From Planctomycetota bacterium (GTDB lineage Bacteria > Planctomycetota > Planctomycetia > Isosphaerales > Isosphaeraceae): a stretch of 14,292 bases of DNA. The translations under genes were made by a program, and so were the position numbers. Of the stretch, positions 6,190 through 11,852 are shown one piece after another. The DNA lies in the NCBI GenBank assembly GCA_021777685.1, contig JAJYDH010000107.1:1-14292 (forward strand), written 5' to 3'. Numbering within the stretch: the first letter of the stretch is position 1; the number at the start of each line of letters is the position of its first letter. A model generated the notes under the pieces. That model did no database searches, was not told the origin of the DNA, and saw only the letters and a list, made by a program, of their open reading frames with translations.

Positions 6190-8001
6190 TCAGAAGAAGA
6201 GCTGGAACCGGAGCCAGAGCAGGTCGGTCGCGCGGATCGTGTTGGTCTGCCCCCGGACGTTGGACCCGTTGTAGACCGGCGAGCCGAAGCCGGCGTGCTG
6301 CCAGTCGAGGTAGACCTTGGTGTACTGGTTGAGGTACCAGTTCAGGCCGGTGTCCACGGCATAGGCGCGATCGGACCAGAGGCTGGGGTCGGCCAGGCCG
6401 GCGGAGAAGACCTGGCTTCCCAGGTTGAGGGTACTGATCCGGGAGTGGACCTCGATGGCCCCGAGGCCGGTCAACTTGCCGTTCTCGAAGGCGAAGTTGC
6501 GGAGCGGCTTGATGTCGACCCGGCGGGAGATCTCCTCGCCGGTCAGGAAGTAGTAAGCCTGGACGAAGAACCCTTCCGTCGGGACCATGGTCTTCGAGGT
6601 GTGGCCGCTCAGGGCGTAGTCCTGGAACCCGCCGTCGTACTGGGCGAGGAGGTTGAAGCTCTTGTAGTACCAGGCCAGCCAGGCCGACCAGTGGGCCCGG
6701 GCCCCGTACTCGATGACGTTGTTGTTGAACGCCAGCCAGGAGGGCGAGAGGGAGTTGACCACGGGGTTGCTCGACTGGGCGGTCTCGTCGTTCGCGGTGT
6801 GGAGGGAACTCGGCTGGACCGGGTTGTTCTCGCTGCCGAAGTCGAACTCGCTGCCGACGTTGAAGTATTTCAGGCCCGGCAGCGACTCCGTCTTCTGGAA
6901 CGGCCGGACGTTGAAGAACGCGTAGAGATCCTTGTCGTTGTTGTAGTCCGGGAACGACCGCCTCGGGCCGTTGAAGACGCCGACGGCCCACTCGGCCCGC
7001 TTGTCCAGGATCTGGCCGAGGAACATGAACCCGTTCTCGCGGTTGCCGGAGAGGTTGCCCGTGTAGAGCGAGCGTTCCGGGGCGATCAGGTCACCTTCGG
7101 CGATCTGGTAATACTCATAGGAGGTGGGGGTCTTGTACCGACCGGCCCGGAACTTGATCCGGGGGTCGTAGTTGAAGTCGATGAACGCGTCGAGGAGGTC
7201 GATGCTACCGTAGCCCCGGTTGACCACGGTGTAGAACTCGATGTTCTTGGTCGCCCGGCCGGTGAAGTACCACCGTTGGCGAGGGATGAAGAATTGGCTC
7301 TTGAGCGGGCTGGAGCCGCCGACGCCGGGGAAGTTCCGCATCTCGGCCTGGGTCAGGTCGTGGAAGATGAGCTGGAACTCATCGTCTTCGGACGTCCAAC
7401 GGAGGCCGTTGCTGAGCGTCGTGTTGATCTTCCGGGGCTTCTCTTCCTCGCGGACCCGGCCGATGGTGCCCTGACCCCCTCGGGCCCGATTGCCCGTGAC
7501 GTTGCCCTCGGACCGTCCCGACGCGCGATCGGCCGTCGTCGGCTCGGCGCGGCCGCCCTCGCCGCTGGTCCCGAGCGACCCCCGGCCGATGGTCCCCTGG
7601 TCTCCCCCCGCCTTCTTCTCGTCCTCGGGCACGGCCTCGGCGACCCGGGCGGACGCCTCGTCGGCCTTCTTGTTGAGGCCCTCGACCTTGTTCGAGAGCG
7701 CGTCGACCTGCTCCAGGAGCCGCCGGTTGACCTCCTCCATCCTCAGGAGCCGCTCCTCCAGGAGCATCTCCCGGCTCGGCGTCGCCGGGGCCGGGGCCGG
7801 GGCCGGGGTCGTTGGGGCCGGTGGCGGCGACGGGTCCGGAGCGGGCAGGGGCGGAAGGGCCGACGACGGAGGCTCTTCCGCGAGCGCCATCCCGGGCCGA
7901 ACGCCCGGCGCACAGGCCAGGCAGACGACGCCGATCAAGATCGGAAAGAACGAGCCCCGAAGATTGAATTCCATCTTCAATCGCCCCGAAACGGCTACCA
8001 T
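6190..8001 (-). CDS. OprP/OprO-type outer-membrane porin with coiled-coil N-terminal region
   Basis: The protein has 603 residues from the ATG at 8001. An ATG ten codons in (7974) would give a tidier signal peptide (MEFNLRGSFFPILIGVVCLA, cut after MALA at 41) and is a serious alternative. The order is: Pro/Ala-rich linker (44-77), a coiled coil (about 78-120) as in other porins that grip the cell wall, a Gly-rich linker with two QGTIGR copies, and a beta-barrel (about 194-603). Barrel features include RWYFTGRATKNIEFYTVVNRG, FRAGRYKTP near residue 300, and ERSLYTGNLSGNRENGFMFLG, typical of phosphate-selective porins O and P. The last residue is Phe (RFQLFF), the usual BAM signal. The substrate is likely anionic but not proven. 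The ATG follows the stop of the small lipoprotein frame by one base (TGACATG), so it may be translationally coupled. Confidence 0.9.
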   Translation of the reverse strand: MVAVSGRLKMEFNLRGSFFPILIGVVCLACAPGVRPGMALAEEPPSSALPPLPAPDPSPPPAPTTPAPAPAPATPSREMLLEERLLRMEEVNRRLLEQVDALSNKVEGLNKKADEASARVAEAVPEDEKKAGGDQGTIGRGSLGTSGEGGRAEPTTADRASGRSEGNVTGNRARGGQGTIGRVREEEKPRKINTTLSNGLRWTSEDDEFQLIFHDLTQAEMRNFPGVGGSSPLKSQFFIPRQRWYFTGRATKNIEFYTVVNRGYGSIDLLDAFIDFNYDPRIKFRAGRYKTPTSYEYYQIAEGDLIAPERSLYTGNLSGNRENGFMFLGQILDKRAEWAVGVFNGPRRSFPDYNNDKDLYAFFNVRPFQKTESLPGLKYFNVGSEFDFGSENNPVQPSSLHTANDETAQSSNPVVNSLSPSWLAFNNNVIEYGARAHWSAWLAWYYKSFNLLAQYDGGFQDYALSGHTSKTMVPTEGFFVQAYYFLTGEEISRRVDIKPLRNFAFENGKLTGLGAIEVHSRISTLNLGSQVFSAGLADPSLWSDRAYAVDTGLNWYLNQYTKVYLDWQHAGFGSPVYNGSNVRGQTNTIRATDLLWLRFQLFF

Positions 8002-8002
8002 G

Positions 8003-8374
8003 TCAGGATTTCAGTCGGACAAACGGCGGCGAGGGTGTTGTCGTCGGAGAGAGACGTCGACATGGCGTACAACAATCATCGGCCGCGAGACCGACAACCT
8101 GTAACGATTGCGCGGAATTTTCGGCGGCAATCCTCCCGGATGCCGGGGTCGGGCCCGCGAGGCCGATCAGGGCCCGGGGGCCGTAGTGGTCGACCTGGTG
8201 GAGGTCCCTGGTGGCGTCGATCTTGCTCGGCGGGCGGATCTCCCCCCGGGCGTGGTTGCCGCCGTCTCCGCCGTGCCCGCCGCCGCGAGGGCGGCCGTAC
8301 TCGGGGCTCTCGCAGCCCGAGCACGCCAGGCGGACCAGGAGGCCGATCGCCATCGAGGCGGCTTTCCGGATCAT
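8003..8374 (-). CDS. Putative small lipoprotein, possibly decayed
   Basis: The product has 123 residues from the ATG at 8374. The N-terminus resembles a lipoprotein signal (MIRKAASMAIGLLVRLACSGC) followed by a Gly-rich start (ESPEYGRPRGGGHGGDGG) and a polar stretch (EIRPPSKIDATRDLHQVD). Two details are poor for a working signal: Arg15 within the hydrophobic core, and Cys18 at the -3 position of the lipobox if Cys21 is the lipidated residue. After about residue 65 the sequence looks less gene-like, and the stretch 90-123 has several Cys and Thr/Pro clusters and ends one base before the porin ATG. A shorter original protein whose stop was lost is possible. The start forms an ATGA overlap with a TGA in the frame expected for the NrfD gene end, which supports this being an old operon member. 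I do not know its function. Confidence 0.5.
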   Translation of the reverse strand: MIRKAASMAIGLLVRLACSGCESPEYGRPRGGGHGGDGGNHARGEIRPPSKIDATRDLHQVDHYGPRALIGLAGPTPASGRIAAENSAQSLQVVGLAADDCCTPCRRLSPTTTPSPPFVRLKS

Positions 8375-8900
8375 ATCGGCCCCCATCTCGCCCAGCGGCA
8401 GCGGACCCGGGCATCCCGACCACCGCGAACCGGAGCGCGTAGCCGGCCACCAGGACCATCGCCGGCAGGCCCCACCTCGCCCATCTCGCGTGCATCCTCG
8501 CCGGGTCGTGCCACCGGCCCATCCCGAGCCGCCGGTCCTCGGCCAGGACGCCGACGAACGACACGAAGCTGAACGCGCCGAAGGCCGACAGGCCCCACGA
8601 GCCCGCCGACATCGGCGACCACCACTTGAACATCGGCCGGAAGGTCTCCGACCGGATCAGCATGTGCCAGAACCGCTCGGGCCGGCCCAGGTCGACCACC
8701 AGCAGGAGCCCGCAGGCGTTGACCAGCGGGAAGGCCAGGTACTCCGCCACCCGGGCGGCCCGGCGGTCGCGCTCCTCGCCGAACAGGCCGATCATCGTGG
8801 CCACGGCGTAGGCCCCGGCCGCGATCCCGCCGAGGTAGAAGTACCAGATGATGTACTGGCCCCAGTCGGGGGCGGCGACGAAGGGGTCGAGCCCGCCCAT
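8371..8900 (-). pseudogene. Remnant of NrfD-type membrane subunit (internal deletion plus frameshift)
   Basis: The start at 8900 follows the Fe-S gene stop by one base (TGACATG). Residues 1-120 match the first three helices of NrfD/PsrC quinone-site subunits: DWGQYIIWYFYLGGIAAGAY (helix 1), AEYLAFPLVNACGLLLVVDLGRPERFWHM (helix 2 and the conserved loop), FKWWSPMSAGSWGLSAFGAF (helix 3). Then EDRRLGMGRWHDPARMHARWARW leads straight into GLPAMVLVAGYALRFAVV (144-161), which resembles the final helix of the family. The middle helices, well over 100 residues in normal members, are absent. After about residue 165 this frame becomes Arg/Pro-rich and runs to a stop at 8076, while the expected stop is a TGA at 8371-8373 in another frame, overlapping the lipoprotein ATG. 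A working subunit would pass electrons between a quinone pool and the Fe-S partner; this one very probably cannot. An assembly error is the main alternative. Confidence 0.72.
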
Positions 8901-8901
8901 G

Positions 8902-9533
8902 TCAGGCCGCCTCCGGCTTCGGGCCTTCGGAATCGGCCACGGCCTTCCTGCGCCGGCCGAACGCCGCGAAGACGCCGACGGCCATCGCCAGGCCCGCCGC
9001 GATGCTCTTGATCGACGACGGCCAGAGCCCCCGGCTGGGCACCTGGGGCGCCGTCTCCGTCGGCAGGCCGTAGACCTCCGGCTTGTTCTGGAGCCGGTCG
9101 TGGCAAAACGTGATTATCTTGGCGATGTGTTTTTCGCGCTGACGTGGATCACGCCGAACGGGCAGGCGGAGATGCAGTCGCGGCAGCCGTTGCAGGCCGG
9201 CTCCTGGATGTAGACCGAGTCGAACTCGGTCCTGACGACCGCGCGGGTGGGGCAGACCTCCAGCCAGGGGGCGTTGACGCAGTGCTTGCAGATGTCGGAC
9301 ATCATCAGCCAGCGGGCCTGGCCGGTCCGGTCCTCGCTGAACTGCTCGATGAACTTGACGTGCCGCCAGTCGACGTCGGAGAGGCTCCGGGTGTTGTCGT
9401 AGCTGTGGCCGGACAGCTCGACGTGGCCGTCGTCGCGGGCCGGCAGGGCGTTCCACTGGTGGCAGGCCACCTCGCACGCCTTGCCGCCGATGCAGACCGT
9501 GGTGTCGGTGAAGAACCCGACCGCCTGGGCCAT
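8902..9533 (-). pseudogene. Decayed 4Fe-4S ferredoxin-type subunit (FdhB/HybA-like) with frameshift
   Basis: The first frame (ATG at 9533, AAGGGGGG upstream) encodes 139 residues to a stop at 9114. It matches Fe-S electron-transfer subunits of formate dehydrogenase/DmsB type: FFTDTTVCIGGKACEVACHQWN, SYDNTRSLSDVDWRHVKF, SDICKHCVNAPWLEVCPT, ACNGCRDCISACPFGVI. Family proteins read CIGCKAC and CKHCxxAPC at these places, so two ligand cysteines are now Gly and Trp. The homology resumes in another frame (minus, stop at 8902): AKIITFCHDRLQ, where KCTxCYDRL is usual, then directly NKPEVYGLP and the C-terminal anchor (SSIKSIAAGLAMAVGVFAAFG). The frameshift is thus at about 9125-9150, and roughly 50-60 residues carrying the PACAKACPT-like motif are missing. 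The normal role is to carry electrons between a molybdopterin enzyme and the NrfD subunit downstream. No catalytic subunit is present nearby. Confidence 0.78.
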
Positions 9534-9603
9534 CGCCCACCCCCCTTCCCGGCCGTTCGATGGGCCCTCCCGTTATACAACTCGGACCCAACCCGTGCCG
9601 ACG

Positions 9604-10329
9604 TCAAGGGCCGGCCTTCGGCCCGGCCTCCGGCTCGATCCAGAGCAAGATCCCCTCGGTCGGGCCGTTGGGGGTGCTGCTCGTATATCCGCCGTTCCCC
9701 TCCGGGGTCTTCTTGGAGAACCGGCGGCGGAACAGCACCACCGGCCCGTCGGCCGGGAACTGCGTGCTGATGGAATGCTCGCCCCCGCCGGTCGAGCCGG
9801 AATGGTCATCCCATCCCCTGGGCTCGTCCACCGCGAGCAACTCGGCCCCGTCGGAGGTGACGACGACCCGCGAGCCAGGATCGACCTCCGTCTCATCCAG
9901 CGCCAGGCGATGCCGGCCGGCACCGATGGCGGCGCTCTTCACGACAGGGGCGAACCCATGATTGTCGACCTCGCGGGTGGCGAGGCACACGCGATACCGG
10001 CCGGGCGGCAGGTAGAGCTCCCATTTGTTCTCGTCGTACCAGAGCTCGTCCATCTTCACGACGGCGATCCGGGACGGGTCGGCGACTTCCAGCTCCCTGG
10101 CCAGGGGGTGCAAGGTCGCGATCCGCTTCTCCAGCGTCGCGATGTCCCGGCGGTCGTTGAAGTGGGTGATCCAGACGGCGCAGGCGATCACCAGCAGGAA
10201 TAAGGTCCGCAGGCCGACCTGCCACCGCCCCCGCGAGGTCCGGAGGAGGGCGGACTCGGTGGCCGAGGGTCCAGTTGTCGTGTCCGAGGTGTCCGACACG
10301 GTCTCATCGCTCCCGTCCGGGCCGGTCAT
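9604..10329 (-). CDS. Membrane-anchored protein of unknown function, paralogue of the upstream gene
   Basis: The protein has 241 residues. Its ATG overlaps the stop of the upstream gene by ATGA (10326-10329), so the two are translationally coupled. A polar, Ser/Thr-rich N-terminus (1-37) precedes one membrane helix (about 40-55, LRTLFLLVIACAVWITHF), a short coiled stretch (RRDIATLEKRIATLHPLARELE) and a soluble domain. The domain carries VADPSRIAVVKMDELWYDE and KWELYLPPGRYRV, matching VADPSRVYLQAM and AWRIYTPPGYKQL in its neighbour. Later parts contain Gly/Ser-rich loops (DDHSGSTGGGEHS) and a terminal strand ILLWIEPEAG. The expected topology is N-in with the domain outside the cytoplasmic membrane. 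I recognise no catalytic motif and no named family. The remnant Fe-S gene starts 70 bases downstream. Confidence 0.8.
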   Translation of the reverse strand: MTGPDGSDETVSDTSDTTTGPSATESALLRTSRGRWQVGLRTLFLLVIACAVWITHFNDRRDIATLEKRIATLHPLARELEVADPSRIAVVKMDELWYDENKWELYLPPGRYRVCLATREVDNHGFAPVVKSAAIGAGRHRLALDETEVDPGSRVVVTSDGAELLAVDEPRGWDDHSGSTGGGEHSISTQFPADGPVVLFRRRFSKKTPEGNGGYTSSTPNGPTEGILLWIEPEAGPKAGP

Positions 10330-10946
10330 GGTTTGGACTTCTTCTCGGGGTCGAGCCCGATCTCGAAGAATGTGGGCACGTGCTTCTCCCGGTCGTAGGG
10401 CGGGAGCGTCTTCCGGGCCTCGGATTGCATGTCGTCGGGCATCGTCAATTTCAGGAGGGCCGTCGGCCGGTCCGCGTCGAGCGTCACAAGGCCGCCGGCC
10501 CCCAGTTGCTCGACGCGGAGCCTGTCCCAGCGGCCGCGCACGATCTCGGCCAGCGCCTTATCGCCGAGGCTCATCCGACTGCTCCCGCCCTGGAACTGGG
10601 TGTAGACCTGGATGGGCCCGTCCTTGTCCTCGCGGAAGCGGACCCGGAAGATGAAGTCGCGGGCGTCCGAGGACCAGCCCGACATGGTCCCGCCCGAATT
10701 GCTCTTCAAGAGCTGCTTGTAACCGGGCGGCGTGTAGATCCGCCAGGCGAAAGACATCGGGTCGTCGGTCTTCATGGCCTGCAAGTAGACCCGGGAAGGG
10801 TCGGCGACCGCGAGGTCCCCCACCTTCCGCGACAGGCGATCGTACGACTCCCAGAGTCGGGCCCGCTCCCGGGCCGACCGCCAGGCCAGGGCGCCGCCGA
10901 TCAGGATGGCCAGGAGCAGCAGGAGGTCGAAAACTCGGGGCTTCAC
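10326..10946 (-). CDS. Membrane-anchored protein of unknown function
   Basis: I chose the GTG at 10946 (206 residues), because the product then begins VKPRVFDLLLLLAILIGGALAW, a clear N-terminal membrane helix. The frame stays open upstream to 11216 but that part reads as an AT-rich leader without coding character. Only a weak AAGG lies about eleven bases before the GTG. After the helix comes a coiled stretch (ARERARLWESYDRLSRKVGDL) and then a domain with VADPSRVYLQAMKTDD, FAWRIYTPPGYKQLLKS, FIFRVRFREDKDGPIQVYTQF and a C-terminal Lys/Pro end. The same layout (helix, short coil, VADPSR, YxPPG) occurs in the next gene, so these are tandem paralogues. No known domain or active site is recognised. 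It heads a minus-strand unit and is divergent from the gene at 11457. Confidence 0.8.
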   Translation of the reverse strand: MKPRVFDLLLLLAILIGGALAWRSARERARLWESYDRLSRKVGDLAVADPSRVYLQAMKTDDPMSFAWRIYTPPGYKQLLKSNSGGTMSGWSSDARDFIFRVRFREDKDGPIQVYTQFQGGSSRMSLGDKALAEIVRGRWDRLRVEQLGAGGLVTLDADRPTALLKLTMPDDMQSEARKTLPPYDREKHVPTFFEIGLDPEKKSKP

Positions 10947-11017
10947 GGTGGATAGACCTTGCGGATGAAAAGGCGGGAACGTCGCGAGGCGTGGGACCGT
11001 CCGGCTCGATCCCAGAA

Positions 11018-11057
11018 CACGAACCCAGCACGTTCTCCCCAAAAACTCGAACCCAAC
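11018..11057. promoter_or_regulatory. Two CACGAACCCAGC / CTCGAACCCAAC boxes 28 bases apart
   Basis: CACGAACCCAGC (11018-11029) and CTCGAACCCAAC (11046-11057) match at ten of twelve places. A third, CTCGGACCCAAC, is at 9581-9592, between the second paralogue and the Fe-S remnant. On the transcribed minus strand they read TGGGTTCG-like. Their place in the leader of the paralogue operon suggests a regulator or RNA-level element. The function is inferred from repetition only. Confidence 0.3.
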
Positions 11058-11120
11058 GCGGGCTTTGCACGGATTCTCTCGCCGCCGAGACGATTTATGG
11101 ATGTCTGGTGGAGATAGAAG

Positions 11121-11143
11121 ATCTGGGATATCAAATCTGGGAT
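11121..11143. promoter_or_regulatory. Direct repeat ATCTGGGAT x2, 14-base period, candidate operator
   Basis: ATCTGGGAT occurs at 11121-11129 and again at 11135-11143, in the AT-rich core of the divergent region. Direct repeats of this size commonly mark binding sites of tandem-binding regulators. The sites lie about 175 bases upstream of the minus GTG and about 315 bases upstream of the plus ATG, so the minus operon is the likelier target. Confidence 0.35.
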
Positions 11144-11456
11144 CTCTAATTTTCCCGTCCTCCCAATCGTCCCATAAACTATCTCGGTGACAAGCAATTG
11201 TGTGCAAGGCCCCCAACGCGCCCGATCCCCGAATTCAAACCCAACGATCGGCGGGGCGGGACCCGGGGCGAGATCGACGCCCCGCCGGGATAGTATCGCG
11301 AAATCCGAGGCCGCGCTATCACACTCTTCGCCGGCCCATCGACAAAATTGGATCGGCCGATGCTCCTCGATTCGCGATGGCGGGCGGGCCGCCGTCCCGG
11401 TCTAATGGCCGGGTCGAGGTCGGCTCGACGATTTCCGGAGGTGCGGAGGGTCGGAC

Positions 11457-11837
11457 ATGACGGGGCGACGGCGATCGGCGATCCTGGCGGGCGTGATGCT
11501 GGCGGCCTTCACGGCCGGGGTCTGTTCGACCCCCGCGCAGGGGCCGGCGCAGGCCCAGCCGAACCCGGGGCGGTTCGAGTTCCTGGTCGTCGAGAGCTTC
11601 GACGCCCGCTACCTCGGCGACACCCCGGGGCATCTGGGCCGCGCCAGCCTGGGGAGGAAATCGCCCCGGATGGCCCTGGGCGACCCGGTCTATCGCCAGT
11701 CGACCCGGGTCGGCAAGGTGTCACACCTGAACTGGAACGAGGCGAACGAGAGCCTGGAGGTCGAGTTCGACCCGGATAAGGACCAGAGGGTCGCCATCGG
11801 CGACGCGGTCTGGGTCGAGCTGGGCAAGGCACCCTGA
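11457..11837 (+). CDS. Small secreted protein of unknown function
   Basis: The protein has 126 residues; GGAGG about seven bases before the ATG supports the start. Residues 1-28 are a signal peptide (RRRSAILAGVMLAAFTAGVCS, cut near TPA-QG), followed by a Gln/Pro-rich linker. The mature domain reads RFEFLVVESFDARYLGDTPGHLGR, then MALGDPVYRQSTRVGKVSHLNWNEANESLEVEFDPDKDQRVAIGDAVWVELG. The second half, with GDxVxxxxxRVGKVxxLxW and a closing GDAVWVEL strand, is loosely like the beta-barrel of Mce/MlaD proteins, which bind lipids, but the match is too weak to name. It converges with the TolC-family gene, nine bases between stops, and the two may be linked by function or merely share a terminator. 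Confidence 0.78.
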   Translation: MTGRRRSAILAGVMLAAFTAGVCSTPAQGPAQAQPNPGRFEFLVVESFDARYLGDTPGHLGRASLGRKSPRMALGDPVYRQSTRVGKVSHLNWNEANESLEVEFDPDKDQRVAIGDAVWVELGKAP

Positions 11838-11852
11838 TAGGCCCGATCAGGG
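11832..11852. terminator. Dyad spanning both stop codons of convergent genes
   Basis: CCCTGAT (11832-11838) pairs with ATCAGGG (11846-11852) around the seven bases AGGCCCG. The TGA stop of the plus gene (11835-11837) lies in one arm and the TGA of the TolC gene (11849-11847 on the minus strand) in the other. A stem of 7 bp is modest, and no T-run follows, so termination is likely but unproven. Confidence 0.5.

Larger units (their letters stand above)
10947..11456. other. Divergent intergenic region, 510 bp, with repeats
   Basis: This separates the minus-strand paralogue pair from the plus-strand gene at 11457. The central part (about 11085-11215) is AT-rich compared with everything around it and should hold the promoters. 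It contains two ATCTGGGAT direct repeats, a pair of CGAACCCA boxes 28 bases apart in the leader of the minus gene, and a further AAACCCAAC at 11237-11245. A 7-bp dyad CGGGGCG-N7-CGCCCCG stands at 11264-11284. Open frames here are continuations of the minus gene frame or short chance frames, so I call no gene. Confidence 0.5.

Noticed and set aside
8076..8370. Arg/Pro-rich C-terminal extension of the NrfD frame
   Set aside because: It has no resemblance to NrfD and overlaps the lipoprotein frame; the frame only stays open because of base composition.
6295..8442. Very long open frame on the plus strand opposite the porin
   Set aside because: It is antisense to a well-supported porin, reads as Val/Gly/Glu-rich low-order sequence without any domain, and its openness follows from high GC in the third codon position of the real gene.
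9560..9606. TATAAC (GTTATA on plus at 9572-9577) with TTGACG upstream as a promoter for the Fe-S remnant
   Set aside because: The spacing of 24 bases does not fit a sigma70 promoter, and no better -35 is present.
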